Shown: piece after piece, positions 37,333-46,580 of the stretch | Position numbering within the stretch: the first letter of the stretch is position 1 | Layout of the letters: each line of letters begins with the position of its first letter | NCBI GenBank assembly: GCA_044226525.1 | Contig: JBGAGV010000015.1 | Span: 132,605 to 196,604 of the forward strand | Direction of reading: 5' to 3' | DNA from: VFJQ01 sp044226525 | Lineage (GTDB): Bacteria > Verrucomicrobiota > Verrucomicrobiia > Chthoniobacterales > Chthoniobacteraceae | Length of the DNA stretch: 64,000 bases | Made by a program: the position numbers and the translations under genes | Notes under the pieces: generated by a model | Database searches by the model: none | What the model was told of the DNA's origin: nothing | The model's input: only the letters and a program-made list of their open reading frames with translations

Positions 37333-37962
37333 TCAGAAGATTTGCCACCATTTTTTTGCCGGCTTGCTCGTGGCGGTCGGCGGAGGCGGCAACTGGGCGC
37401 GATCCATGATCTTCACGCTGCGAATTTCGATGCGTTCACCGGGAGCGTCGTTGCTGTCGGTGGCGCGAGTGCTCAGAGCGTCGAGGCCCTCGAGTCCCCA
37501 AATGACCTGACCGAAAACGGTGTATTGCCCGTCGTAGCTCGGCATGGGCGAGAGGCAGACAAAAAACTGGCTTCCATTCGACACCCGCGAAGGGTTCAGC
37601 TTATCCGGCAGACGCGCCGCGGCGATGGCCCCTTTCGTGTGACGGTGGCGAATCTCGGGCTGGAGGCTGTAGCCGGGACCACCAGTGCCGACCTTCGCGC
37701 TCTTCTCGTCCTTGCTCAGGGGGTCGCCCATTTGCAGCAGCGTATGAGCAAAGCTGCGGTGAATGGTGGTGCCTTTGTAGAAACCCTTTTTCGCGAGCTT
37801 TTTGAAGTTCGCGACCGTGGCGGGGGCATCGCCTTCGTAGAACTCCACGGCAAATTGCTGAAGCTGTTTTTCGCGGCCAACCTTAAGCGTGATGAGTGCG
37901 CAGTCTTCGGCTTGAAGCGTGGCGGCAAAAGCCACGGCGAGGGCGATGGAGATGGATTTCAT
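37333..37962 (-). CDS. Cyclophilin-type peptidyl-prolyl isomerase, exported
   Basis: A 209-aa protein. A signal peptide covers residues 1-18 (MKSISIALAVAFAATLQA). The cyclophilin core has VANFKKLAKKGFYKGTTIHR, GGPGYSLQPEI, SNGSQFFVCLSPMPSYDGQYTVFGQV and the GLEGLDAL turn. The usual active-site Arg/Phe/Gln pattern is partly kept (HR, QFFV). It probably assists folding of periplasmic proteins. The ATG overlaps the ygfZ stop in an ATGA, an unusual coupling of an exported foldase to a cytoplasmic folate protein. Confidence 0.88.
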   Translation of the reverse strand: MKSISIALAVAFAATLQAEDCALITLKVGREKQLQQFAVEFYEGDAPATVANFKKLAKKGFYKGTTIHRSFAHTLLQMGDPLSKDEKSAKVGTGGPGYSLQPEIRHRHTKGAIAAARLPDKLNPSRVSNGSQFFVCLSPMPSYDGQYTVFGQVIWGLEGLDALSTRATDSNDAPGERIEIRSVKIMDRAQLPPPPTATSKPAKKWWQIF

Positions 37963-38882
37963 GTCGTAAATGGAAGGTCGTGGGCGTGAAGGGCGATCGG
38001 CTCGGCGCCGTCTGCTGGCGGCCGCGCAAACAAGACGTCGCGCGCCGTGGAACGGCGTAGGTAGCCGAGCGCGACGGGTCTTTCCAAGGCAAAACTCCAT
38101 CCGCTGCTCGTAATGGTGCCGCAAGGCTGTGCGGCATCGCCCGTCGTGATGGTCGCGCCGACCGGGACGGGAATATCGGCGACGAAGCCGGCAATCTCGC
38201 GATTCACATGGCCGACACTCTTCAAACGCGAGATGACTTCCTGCCCGATATAGCAGCCTTTGTGATAGTCGATGTGCGTGCGATCCAAGCCAGCTTCAGG
38301 CGGGAGCGTATCTTCCCGGAGTTCGAAGCCCCAGCGCGGAACGCCCCGTTCAATCCGGATCACTTCGAGCAATTCGTCGCCAATCACCGGGAATTCCGCG
38401 GTGAGTTTTTCCCAGATGGGCGGAAGGTCGGCGCGAAACGGCGGGAAGATGTCGAAACCGGAAAGGCCGTAACGATTGACGGGCAGCGGAGAAAAAGCGG
38501 CCAGCCGATCGGCAGGAATACCGAGCGCATGGACGATGGCGACACGCTCGGTCGCGTCTTCCATGGTGACATCATCCGCCACGATGTAGCGTTCCATGCG
38601 AGCAGGGAGTGTGTCGGCGAGACTGGCATCGGCATCGAGCAGAATGCCGCCCGGCCCGAGGCTCACAAAAACGTCGGCGCAGAGTTTGCCCTTCGCGGTC
38701 GTGACGCAAGCCGGCAGGACGCTGGGATTTTTTGCGTTCTGAAGGTTCGCGGTGAGCTGGCCATTGAGATAGCGCAGGCGATCGGCGCCGGTGAAGAGCA
38801 GCTTCAGCCGCGAGGCGAGATCGACGACTCCCCCGCTCTGCTGAAATTCACGATACGCCGTCCGGAGCGCCTCGCTGCTCAT
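37959..38882 (-). CDS. ygfZ: YgfZ/GcvT-like folate-binding protein
   Basis: A 307-aa protein with the YgfZ signature KGCYIGQEVISRL at residues 208-220, which contains the essential cysteine. The N-terminal GcvT-like domain (LNGQLTANLQN, TAKGKLCADVFV) and the C-terminal barrel follow the family layout. YgfZ uses tetrahydrofolate and helps assemble or repair Fe-S clusters. It is coupled to the downstream cyclophilin, and its start lies six bases from the stop of the upstream dehydrogenase. Confidence 0.92.
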   Translation of the reverse strand: MSSEALRTAYREFQQSGGVVDLASRLKLLFTGADRLRYLNGQLTANLQNAKNPSVLPACVTTAKGKLCADVFVSLGPGGILLDADASLADTLPARMERYIVADDVTMEDATERVAIVHALGIPADRLAAFSPLPVNRYGLSGFDIFPPFRADLPPIWEKLTAEFPVIGDELLEVIRIERGVPRWGFELREDTLPPEAGLDRTHIDYHKGCYIGQEVISRLKSVGHVNREIAGFVADIPVPVGATITTGDAAQPCGTITSSGWSFALERPVALGYLRRSTARDVLFARPPADGAEPIALHAHDLPFTT

Positions 38883-38888
38883 CGCGCG

Positions 38889-40388
38889 TCACTTGCCGAC
38901 CGGCGTGCCCCGGCGGCGAAAGACGCGGCTGAAAAATCCCGCGAGACCTGCGTCCTCATCCGGCTCCACTTCGCTGCCATTTGCCGCGGGGGCTTCAGGC
39001 TTCGCAGCGATCGCGGCTTCGGAGGGGCCCTTCGCGGCCGGAAAAGCCGATGGCTCGACCGGCGTCGATGCAGCCGACTCCGCGGGCGGACCCGCTTTCA
39101 AGGTAACTTCCTCCGCGGGAATCGAGGGTGCAGCAGCAGACTCAGCAACCTTGGCTGCATCTTCGGCTCTGATTTCTTCCGCCTTCATTTCCGCAGGCTT
39201 CACCTCTTCAGCTTTCGCCTCGTCGGACTTCACTTCCTCCACCTGGATATCGATCGTCTTCGGCTCGTCCCCCTGCGACTGTTCGAGCTTCGTTTCCTCG
39301 ATCGACGAGTCTCTCCGCTTGAAGACATCGCCTTCGATTTCCGCGGCCAACGGAGCGGTCTCGACCAAGCCCTCCGGCACGGTCTGCGGAGCGGCGGGTT
39401 CTTCGGGACGCGTTTCCTCAGCGACTGGCGCAGCGGTCAGCGGTTCGATCTCGCGGTCAGCGAATTCGTCGGCAGCCGCCGGCTTTTCTTCCTGCGGCTG
39501 TTCGGTCAAAGCTTTCGGCGCTTCCGGCGTGGGCGCGGGTGCCTCCGAGTAAACGCGATAGAGGCTGGCAAAATCCAGGTCCCCCCAGCCGTTGCACAAA
39601 GCCCCATAGAGCACCCCACCCACCACCGTGGTCAGCGGCACTTCGAGCTTCGCCGCATTCGCGAGGTGGATGCCAAGCTGCACGTCCTTGAACATGTGCT
39701 TCACGGAGAAGTGCGGCTCGTAATCGCCGTTCATCATTTTCGGCAACTTGAGGTCGATCACCCCCGATTTGCACGCGTTGTGCTCGAGGGCCGCGGACAG
39801 AGCTTCACCCGGAATGCCCGCGGCTTTCACGATCGCCAGCGCCTCCGCGAGCGTCTGCGTCGTCACAGCCGTGATCAGATTCGTCGCCACCTTCAACGTC
39901 GAGGCATCCCCGATTCGGCCACAGCGCAGAATCGCGCGACTGGTCGCTTCGAGGATCGGTTTGACCCGCATAAAGACAGCCTCATCGCCTCCCACGTAGT
40001 AAGTGAGTTGGGATTTTTCAGCCGCGCCTTTGCTGCCGGTGAACGGACAATCCAGATACGCCGCGCCGCGTTCCTGCACGCGTTTCGCGATTTCAACCGT
40101 CGCTTCCGGACCGATGGTGGCACAGTTGACGATGATGTGCCGCGGCCCAAGCTGCTCGCCGAAGGCGTCGATGATTTCGTGCACCGCCGCCGCATCGGCG
40201 ACGAAGATCTGGATGACATCGCAGATCTCCGCGACCTCCGCCGGCGAGCCGACGAAATTGGGCGCGGGTTTGGGCGTGCGATTCCAGACAAAGACGTGAA
40301 AGCCCCCGGCCCTCAGGCCCGCGGCAATGCGCGAGCCGATGATGCCGAGGCCGATCAGACCGACGTTTTTGCGAGACTTTCGAGCCAT
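38889..40388 (-). CDS. Beta-hydroxyacid dehydrogenase family enzyme with long acidic C-terminal tail
   Basis: A 499-aa protein. Residues 1-282 form a complete 3-hydroxyisobutyrate/glyoxylate-reductase type dehydrogenase: Rossmann GLIGLGIIGSRIA, VNCATIGPEAT, substrate-binding CPFTGSKGAAE near 114 and catalytic K166 in TLKVATNLI. Residues 283-480 are a Glu/Ala/Pro-rich low-complexity region with repeated EEVKxxE-type units. The last 19 residues (481-499) end in a basic amphipathic segment GLAGFFSRVFRRRG. Family members are normally about 290 residues, so the tail is an addition. It may tether the enzyme to membrane or partners. It is followed by ygfZ. Confidence 0.88.
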   Translation of the reverse strand: MARKSRKNVGLIGLGIIGSRIAAGLRAGGFHVFVWNRTPKPAPNFVGSPAEVAEICDVIQIFVADAAAVHEIIDAFGEQLGPRHIIVNCATIGPEATVEIAKRVQERGAAYLDCPFTGSKGAAEKSQLTYYVGGDEAVFMRVKPILEATSRAILRCGRIGDASTLKVATNLITAVTTQTLAEALAIVKAAGIPGEALSAALEHNACKSGVIDLKLPKMMNGDYEPHFSVKHMFKDVQLGIHLANAAKLEVPLTTVVGGVLYGALCNGWGDLDFASLYRVYSEAPAPTPEAPKALTEQPQEEKPAAADEFADREIEPLTAAPVAEETRPEEPAAPQTVPEGLVETAPLAAEIEGDVFKRRDSSIEETKLEQSQGDEPKTIDIQVEEVKSDEAKAEEVKPAEMKAEEIRAEDAAKVAESAAAPSIPAEEVTLKAGPPAESAASTPVEPSAFPAAKGPSEAAIAAKPEAPAANGSEVEPDEDAGLAGFFSRVFRRRGTPVGK

Positions 40389-40465
40389 GACAGACTGCTG
40401 GGATTAGCGAACGAAATGCGGAATGGAAAGCACCGCCTTAAAGGCTCTCGGCGGAACGATTCACC

Positions 40466-41524
40466 TTATTGCGCATCCGGCAGATTCACCGTGACTTTCG
40501 CGCCATCGCGGAGCGTGCGCAGCACCTTGCCCGTCTCCGTTTTGCGCTTCTGGTCCTTGAGATACGCGACGAGGCGGGGCTTCGCTTCATCGAAAGCCAC
40601 CGTGCCGGCGTCATGACGATCGGTCACCTTGATGATGTGGAAGCCAAACTCGCTGCGCACCGGCGTATCGGTCACTTCGCCCTTCTTGAGCTTGAACGCG
40701 GCCTCGGCGAAAGGCTCGACCATCGCACCCTTGCGCGGGAAAAAGTTGAGGTCGCCTTTGTTATCCTTGGCGCTCGGGTCTTCGGAAAGCTCACCCGCGA
40801 GCTGCGCGAAATCTTCGCCCTTTTTCACCCGATCGAGAATCTTGTTCGCGGCTTCGCGCTTGGTCTTCACCTCGTCGTCCTTCGCCTCCTGCTCGCACTT
40901 CACGAGGATGTGGCTGGCGCGCACCTCTTCGTCGGTTTTGAACTGATCGGGATTCGACTTGTAGAAATCCTGAGCCTCGGCGTCGGTCACGTCGGTCTTG
41001 CCGGCGACCTGCGCGTCGAGCCACTGGTTCTGCTGGAGAAATTTCTGGATCTGGCCGCGGATCGTCTCAGGCGTCTGGCCCGCTTTCGCGAGCTGCGCTT
41101 TCATCTCTTCCTCGTTCGGGAAGCGCTTCAAAAAGCGATCGTATTCCTGCGCGACCGCGGTGTCGGTCACTTCGACCTTCGAGGCTTCGCGGGTCACGAG
41201 CTTCTCGACGATGACGCCATCCAGGACCTGGCGATAAAGCTTCGGCTTCACCTCGGCCGGCACCTGTTCCATGGTCGCACCCTGCTGAGCAACGATTTCT
41301 CCGACCGCCTTTTCAAGGTCAGCCGCCTTGATTTCCGTGCCGTCCACCACCGCCACGGGATCTTTCAGTTCGAACTTCGGAGCCGGTTTAGCCTCCGCGG
41401 CGGGAGCTGCCGGAGCAGCGGGCGCGGCAGGAGTCTGGGGGGCGGGGGCGGCTTTGTCGGCCGCCGGAGCTTCGGCAGCGACGGCGGCAGCGAAAGCGAC
41501 GGCGACGATGGTGCGGGTATTCAT
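40466..41524 (-). CDS. SurA/PrsA-like parvulin foldase (PpiC-type)
   Basis: A 352-aa protein with a signal peptide (cleavage near AEAPAADK) and an Ala/Pro-rich linker. The N-terminal SurA-like chaperone helices lie at about 60-180. The parvulin domain (about 205-320) has VRASHILVKCEQEA, DFAQLAGELSEDPSAKDNKGDLNFF, FAEAAFKLKKGEVTDTPVRSEFGFHIIKV. It should fold outer-membrane or periplasmic proteins. Its stop is about 77 bases upstream of the dehydrogenase gene on the same strand. Confidence 0.92.
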   Translation of the reverse strand: MNTRTIVAVAFAAAVAAEAPAADKAAPAPQTPAAPAAPAAPAAEAKPAPKFELKDPVAVVDGTEIKAADLEKAVGEIVAQQGATMEQVPAEVKPKLYRQVLDGVIVEKLVTREASKVEVTDTAVAQEYDRFLKRFPNEEEMKAQLAKAGQTPETIRGQIQKFLQQNQWLDAQVAGKTDVTDAEAQDFYKSNPDQFKTDEEVRASHILVKCEQEAKDDEVKTKREAANKILDRVKKGEDFAQLAGELSEDPSAKDNKGDLNFFPRKGAMVEPFAEAAFKLKKGEVTDTPVRSEFGFHIIKVTDRHDAGTVAFDEAKPRLVAYLKDQKRKTETGKVLRTLRDGAKVTVNLPDAQ

Positions 41525-41626
41525 TGAGGAAAGACCGCCACGCTGGCACGCCTCGGCGACGCTAGCGAGGGGAAGTTTCCGCCATTGGAGGATTTCCCCC
41601 AGGGACGAATGGAGGCGAAAACCGAT

Positions 41627-42544
41627 TCAGGAAGCGCGATTCCACTCCAGCAGGTCGGCCGATGCGGTGCGAACGGGCGCGAGGAGCGACTCGTCCAACT
41701 CCGCCAGCAGCGGCAGCGCCGGACCCGTCTCCGCGATCCCGGCGAGGGCCACGGCGTAATGCAAGACTGGAATCGGCCCGTGGGCGTTGCGCAGTTTTTC
41801 CAAACCATTGAACCGCTCGCGAATCGCCTCCGCCGCGGCCAGATCGCCCCGCTGCAACGCGCGCAGCATCTCCTGCGAACGCTTCGGCGCCACGCACACG
41901 CAACCCGCGGTGAACGCATGAATGCCAAACGTCGTCCAATGGACGATGGCCGGTTGCTCGCCGATGCCGCTCACGATCATTGCGGGATCGACGACATCGA
42001 CAATCGCACGCAATAACGGATCGACCGCCGGGTCCGGCCGCACCACGGCGTATTTGATCCACGAAATCACCTTCGCCTCGACCAACGCTTTCACCACTTC
42101 CGGCGTCACGTATTTTTCATCCTTCACATACAGCACCGCCGGAATGCCCGCGCGTTCGACGAATCTCATCACCGCCACACGAACTCCCTCCGGCGAACTG
42201 ACCGCCACCGTCGGCAGAATCATCGCCGTGGGAAAGTTCCGCGTCTTCAGCACATCGGCCTGATCCATCATCGTCCCAAAATAAGGCCCCACCGACGGCA
42301 CGATCCATGTCTGCGCCGCTGCATTCTCCGCCAGCACATCGAGCGTCTCTGCATACTCGCTCAGCGCGATGTTATAGAAATTCGCATTTCCCCCGTAGAG
42401 CAATGTCGAGACACCGCCCGCCTCGATATGCCGCATCACCTTCTTATTTTCCGCCGCAGAGACTTTGAGCAAAGCATCCCGGCACAGCGGCGGCACTGCG
42501 ATGACGGACTGGTGAATATCGGACGGGGTGAAGGCGGTTTTCAT
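41627..42544 (-). CDS. Dihydrodipicolinate synthase/N-acetylneuraminate lyase family protein
   Basis: A 305-aa class I aldolase TIM barrel. The Schiff-base lysine is K164 in SWIKYAVVR. The family catalytic tyrosine corresponds to AVLYVKDEKY (Tyr139), in which the usual N-P-x-R-T follow-up is missing. GGNANFY replaces the common GTTGE phosphate or carboxylate loop. These departures argue against DapA itself and for a sugar-acid or keto-acid aldolase/dehydratase. The sugar-acid dehydratase at 44212-45948 on the same strand would be a logical partner, though two other genes intervene. Confidence 0.8.
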   Translation of the reverse strand: MKTAFTPSDIHQSVIAVPPLCRDALLKVSAAENKKVMRHIEAGGVSTLLYGGNANFYNIALSEYAETLDVLAENAAAQTWIVPSVGPYFGTMMDQADVLKTRNFPTAMILPTVAVSSPEGVRVAVMRFVERAGIPAVLYVKDEKYVTPEVVKALVEAKVISWIKYAVVRPDPAVDPLLRAIVDVVDPAMIVSGIGEQPAIVHWTTFGIHAFTAGCVCVAPKRSQEMLRALQRGDLAAAEAIRERFNGLEKLRNAHGPIPVLHYAVALAGIAETGPALPLLAELDESLLAPVRTASADLLEWNRAS

Positions 42545-42699
42545 ATCGGGGATTTAAAACGCGCACGTTGTTCCCCACTCGCGACCTTCAGTCGAGAGCA
42601 ATGCGGCGCTCATCGCCATTTCCACCCTGCCGGATGGAGTCGGGCGCCATTTTCGAGGAAGACGATCCTGCCGGCGAATGGTTTCGTCGGGTTATCGAC

Positions 42700-43530
42700 T
42701 CAGGACTTCGCGAATTCGAGCAGGTCGGCGTTGAGTTGGTCCTTGCTCGTGTCGCCGAGGCTGTGCGAGCCGCCGGGATAAATCTTGAGCGTGGCCCCGG
42801 GCACGAGCTTCGAAGAAAGCATCGCCGACGCCCCGATCGGCACGATCTGGTCGTCGTCGCCGTGAATGATCAGCGACGGGACGTCGAACTTCTTGAGGTC
42901 TTCGGTGAAGTCCGTTTCCGAAAACGCCTTGATGCAATCATACGCGTTCTTGTGGCCGGACATCATCCCTTGCAGCCACCACGACTGGATGAGGCCTTGC
43001 GATACCTTCGCGCCGGGGCGGTTGAAGTTGAAAAACGGGCCGCTCGCCACGTTGAGGAAAAACTGCGCGCGATCTTCCAGATACGCTTTACGAAAGCCGT
43101 CGAAGACTTCCATCGGCAGGCCGCCGGGATTCGCCACGGTCTTCAACATGATCGGGGGGACTGCCCCCATCAGCACCGCCTTCGACACGCGCCCGGTGCC
43201 ATGGCGCCCGATATAACGCGCCACTTCGCCGCCGCCGGTCGAGTGCCCGACCATCATCGCGCCTTTCAAGTCGAGCTTCTCGAACAGCTCCGCGAGATCG
43301 TCCGCGTATTGATCCATGTGATTTCCGTCCCATGGCTGGCTGGAACGCCCGTGGCCGCGGCGATCGTGGCCGATGCAACGGAACCCATTCGACGCGAGGA
43401 AAAACATCTGCGCCTCCCACGCATCGGAACACAGCGGCCAGCCGTGACTGAAGGTGATCACCGGGCCATCCTTCGGTCCCCAGTCCTTGTAGTAAATCGT
43501 CGTGCCGTCTTTGGTCGTGATGGTGCTCAT
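42700..43530 (-). CDS. Alpha/beta hydrolase, non-heme chloroperoxidase/esterase type
   Basis: A 276-aa hydrolase. The nucleophile Ser97 is in GHSTGGGE, the oxyanion motif HGWPL is near residue 29, and the acid (GDDDQIVP) and base (GGSHSLGD) follow near 221 and 252. GHDRRGHGRSSQPWDGNHMD is the characteristic block of the cofactor-free haloperoxidase group, which mostly acts as esterases or perhydrolases. The 155-base gap to the DHDPS-like gene holds nothing recognisable. Confidence 0.92.
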   Translation of the reverse strand: MSTITTKDGTTIYYKDWGPKDGPVITFSHGWPLCSDAWEAQMFFLASNGFRCIGHDRRGHGRSSQPWDGNHMDQYADDLAELFEKLDLKGAMMVGHSTGGGEVARYIGRHGTGRVSKAVLMGAVPPIMLKTVANPGGLPMEVFDGFRKAYLEDRAQFFLNVASGPFFNFNRPGAKVSQGLIQSWWLQGMMSGHKNAYDCIKAFSETDFTEDLKKFDVPSLIIHGDDDQIVPIGASAMLSSKLVPGATLKIYPGGSHSLGDTSKDQLNADLLEFAKS

Positions 43531-43577
43531 GGTCGTGTGGGATTGGTGGTTTGGAAATCCGTATGACGCATGGTCCG

Positions 43578-44060
43578 TCAGCCGCCAACCGCGGCGGGGC
43601 GAAAACGTTTCACCCCCAGGACCCCGAGCACGATGAAAGCAATCAGCGCGAGAAGCTGCGCGACGGCGAAAGGCGGTTCACTTTGGGTGGGCGCCAGCGC
43701 GTGAAGAAACGGCACCCGGCGAAACATCTGCACGATGAGGACGAAAAAATTGAGATAGAACGCCACCAACGCGCCGATCACATAGATCCTGCGCCAACCG
43801 CCGGAGAGCCCGCGTGAATAAAGCGCAAAGAAGGTCGGCCCAAGCACCACCAGCGAGACGGCCCCAAAAACATGCGCCGGGGTAAACGGCTGCAGCGGGA
43901 AAAAGAGAAAACCCGTCACACTCGTCACCAGCGTGCTCCATAGAAAAACCGCGGACCATCCCGCGCCGTGCCGGCTCGCAACAAACCCACGCACCACCAC
44001 GATACCCGACACGATTCCGAGAAGGCTGACCAACACATGAGCCAGAGTGAGAGCCGACAT
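43578..44060 (-). CDS. Hypothetical four-helix membrane protein
   Basis: A 160-aa protein with four clear transmembrane helices at about residues 4-26, 35-57, 66-88 and 93-115, and a fifth near 132-150. Short loops contain His and Arg residues. No family identified. It lies 47 bases upstream of the alpha/beta hydrolase gene on the same strand and may be cotranscribed with it. The 151 bases between it and the dehydratase gene show no gene or convincing motif. Confidence 0.65.
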   Translation of the reverse strand: MSALTLAHVLVSLLGIVSGIVVVRGFVASRHGAGWSAVFLWSTLVTSVTGFLFFPLQPFTPAHVFGAVSLVVLGPTFFALYSRGLSGGWRRIYVIGALVAFYLNFFVLIVQMFRRVPFLHALAPTQSEPPFAVAQLLALIAFIVLGVLGVKRFRPAAVGG

Positions 44061-44211
44061 CAGGTCAGGCTATCCGATTCCATACCCCCTAACCACGAGT
44101 ATTTCCGAACCGACCACGGCGGCGAATGCGCGCGGACGCCGGCCTACCGTCGGATCTCCATGGAAATCAGCCATATATCAGCCTGTCTCCTCGCAGCAGA
44201 CCGGCAACGGT

Positions 44212-45948
44212 TCAGTGAATTTCTGGCTCCGCTTCGTCCTCCGGCACGCGGTAGAGGAAACGAAAATCGCAACCTTCATCGGCCTGGGTGGTCTCGTCGA
44301 GGAAGAGGGAGAGATAACCGCGCCGGGCGCGACCGGCCGGTGCTTTCCACGCGGACTGCCGGGCGGCGAATTCGGATGTGGAGATGTTTAGATCGAGCCG
44401 GCGAGCTTCCACATCGAGAGTGATCGAGTCGCCGTCGCGCACGAGAGCCAGCGGGCCTCCGACGGCGGACTCCGGTGAAACGTGGAGCACGCAGGCGCCG
44501 TAACTCGTGCCGCTCATGCGGGCATCGGAAATTCGCACCATGTCGCGCACGCCTTGTTCGAGGAGTTTCTTCGGAATCGGCAGCATCCCCCACTCCGGCA
44601 TCCCGGGTGCACCGATCGGGCCGGCGTTTTGCAGAACGATGACGGAATCGGGCGTCGCAGGCAGCGCGGGATCGTCGATGCGGGCGGCCAGATCGTCGTA
44701 GTCGCGGAAAACGAGCGCCGGGCCGGTATGGCGAAGAAATCGCTGCTCCATGGCGGCGTATTTGATGACCGCGCCGCGCGGCGCGAGGTTTCCGCGCAGG
44801 ACCGCCGTGCCACCTTCCGTCGAGAGTGCATCGGTGCGTGGGCGAATGACCTCCTGGTTGAAAATCTGCGCGCCCGCCAGGTTTTCGCGCAGGGTCCTGC
44901 CATTCACCGTCGGAGCGTCGGCGTGCATCAGATGGACGATCTCGGCGAGCAATGCCCGCAGGCCACCGGCGAAGTAGAAGTCCTCCATGAGGAATCGCCC
45001 CGCCGGACGCAGATCGGCCAGCCGCGGGGTGCGGCGCGAGATTTCGTCGAACCGTTCCAGCGGCAGCGACACCCCCGCCCGGCCCGCCATCGCGACAAGA
45101 TGGATGATCGCATTTGTCGATCCACCCAGCGCCATATCGGCAACGATGCCATTGTCGAACGATTCCGCGGTCAGAAACTCGGCGGGCTTTCGATCGGCCC
45201 AAACGTTCTCCACGATCTGCCGTCCGGATTCCGCCGCCATGCGCCAGTGCGCCATGTCGGAGGCGGGAATCGACGACGCGCCGGGCAGCGTCAGCCCCAT
45301 GGCTTCGGCAATCGCGGTCATGGTCGAAGCGGTCCCCATCGTCATGCAGTGACCGTGCGAACGCGCGATGCCTTCCTCGATCTCGCACCAGGCTTCTTCG
45401 CTGAGCTGGCCCGCGCGCTTTTCGTCCCAGTATTTCCACACGTCCGAGCCGCTCCCGAGTGCCTCGCCACGCCAGTTGCCGCGCAGCATCGGCCCGCCCG
45501 GCACAAAGATGAATGGCACCGCCGCCGATGTTGCCCCCATGATGAGCGCAGGCGTGTTCTTATCGCATCCGCCGAGCAGCACCACACCATCGATCGGCTG
45601 CGAACGGATCACTTCCTCCGCCTCCATCGCGAGCAGGTTGCGATAGAGCATCGCCGTCGGCTTCATGTAAGTCTCGCTCAGCGCGAGCACAGGCAATTCG
45701 ACCGGCATACCACCCGCCTGCAGCACCCCTTTCTTCACATGCTCCACGAGGATCTTGAAATGCAGATGGCACGGCACCAGTTCCGACCACGTATTGAGGA
45801 TGGCGATGACCGGTTTGCCCTCCCAATCCGCCGGGGCCAGGCCCATCTGCCGCGCGCGGGAACGATGCCCAAAGCTACGCATATCGTTCGGGCCAAACCA
45901 GCGCCGGGAGCGAAGTTGTTCGGGAGAAAGACGAGCGGTGGAAGACAT
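44212..45948 (-). CDS. IlvD/Edd-family sugar-acid dehydratase (L-arabinonate dehydratase-like)
   Basis: A 578-aa dehydratase. Fe-S ligand cysteines are at C60 (NTWSELVPCHLH), C128 (GGCDKNTP) and C201 (GHCMTMGTAS). GGSTNAIIHLVAMAGRAG and SDARMSGTSYGACVLHVSPE are further family blocks. Length and the PCHLHF variant resemble [2Fe-2S] L-arabinonate/D-xylonate dehydratases more than the branched-chain IlvD. It would convert an aldonic acid to a 2-keto-3-deoxy acid. The DHDPS-family gene nearby could act next. Confidence 0.88.
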   Translation of the reverse strand: MSSTARLSPEQLRSRRWFGPNDMRSFGHRSRARQMGLAPADWEGKPVIAILNTWSELVPCHLHFKILVEHVKKGVLQAGGMPVELPVLALSETYMKPTAMLYRNLLAMEAEEVIRSQPIDGVVLLGGCDKNTPALIMGATSAAVPFIFVPGGPMLRGNWRGEALGSGSDVWKYWDEKRAGQLSEEAWCEIEEGIARSHGHCMTMGTASTMTAIAEAMGLTLPGASSIPASDMAHWRMAAESGRQIVENVWADRKPAEFLTAESFDNGIVADMALGGSTNAIIHLVAMAGRAGVSLPLERFDEISRRTPRLADLRPAGRFLMEDFYFAGGLRALLAEIVHLMHADAPTVNGRTLRENLAGAQIFNQEVIRPRTDALSTEGGTAVLRGNLAPRGAVIKYAAMEQRFLRHTGPALVFRDYDDLAARIDDPALPATPDSVIVLQNAGPIGAPGMPEWGMLPIPKKLLEQGVRDMVRISDARMSGTSYGACVLHVSPESAVGGPLALVRDGDSITLDVEARRLDLNISTSEFAARQSAWKAPAGRARRGYLSLFLDETTQADEGCDFRFLYRVPEDEAEPEIH

Positions 45949-46013
45949 GGAGGCGCCCTACATGAACGATGCGGGCGCCGGTGCGAAGAGGAATTTCCCT
46001 TCGTGCTTTTGCG

Positions 46014-46517
46014 CTAAACCGACACGCTCGACGTCGTCCGCCAGACGATGCGCTTCTCCAGCATCCGCTCTTTGTCGAAGACGAACCACGCATCGAAGCT
46101 CGCCCCGCTCATCACCTGCGGAAGCCAGTGCTGGTCGTCCTCCCACATTTCGCTCAGCGGCAGTTCCGCCACCGGGAACCACATCGGCGTGGCCTCGACC
46201 GTCTCGATCGGCTCGCCTGAAAAATCCCGCGCGACGAAAACCGCACAGTGCAGCGAGTAGCCATCGGTGAATTGAAAATGGAGCACGCCACGATCTTCGA
46301 TTTCCAACGGAGTGACCCCGATTTCCTCCTGCACTTCGCGAATGGCTGCCTCCAACGCAGTCTCGCCGGGCTCGAGCTTGCCACCGGGGCCGTTAATCTT
46401 GCCTGCGCCGAGGCCGCGCTTTTTGCGGATGAGCAGCACGCGGTCGTCTTTCAGGATAAAGCACAGGTTAGCCCGCTCGCGCGGAGTCCAGTTCGTCCAG
46501 TCAAATTCGGTGAACAC
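46014..46517 (-). CDS. Nudix hydrolase, MTH1/8-oxo-dGTPase-like
   Basis: A 167-aa Nudix protein starting at GTG 46517 (VFTEFDW). The full Nudix box G-x5-E-x7-R-E-x2-E-E-x-G is present at about residues 42-64 (GPGGKLEPGETALEAA, REVQEEIGV). The INGPGGKLEPGE start and the downstream MWFPVAELPLSEMWEDD resemble oxidised purine nucleotide hydrolases of the MTH1 type, which clean the nucleotide pool. It diverges from the DUF423 gene with 63 bases between starts. Confidence 0.85.
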   Translation of the reverse strand: MFTEFDWTNWTPRERANLCFILKDDRVLLIRKKRGLGAGKINGPGGKLEPGETALEAAIREVQEEIGVTPLEIEDRGVLHFQFTDGYSLHCAVFVARDFSGEPIETVEATPMWFPVAELPLSEMWEDDQHWLPQVMSGASFDAWFVFDKERMLEKRIVWRTTSSVSV

Positions 46518-46580
46518 GCTGCGGATGATGCCGAAGGGAGCGCACTTGTCACTCGCGGTGTGCGCGGCACAGTGGAAGGC

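Noticed and set aside
40469..41527. A plus-strand frame of exactly the same length as the PpiC-type foldase gene.
   Set aside because: It is the antisense image of a convincing parvulin gene. Its Leu/Arg/His-rich composition has no recognisable motif.
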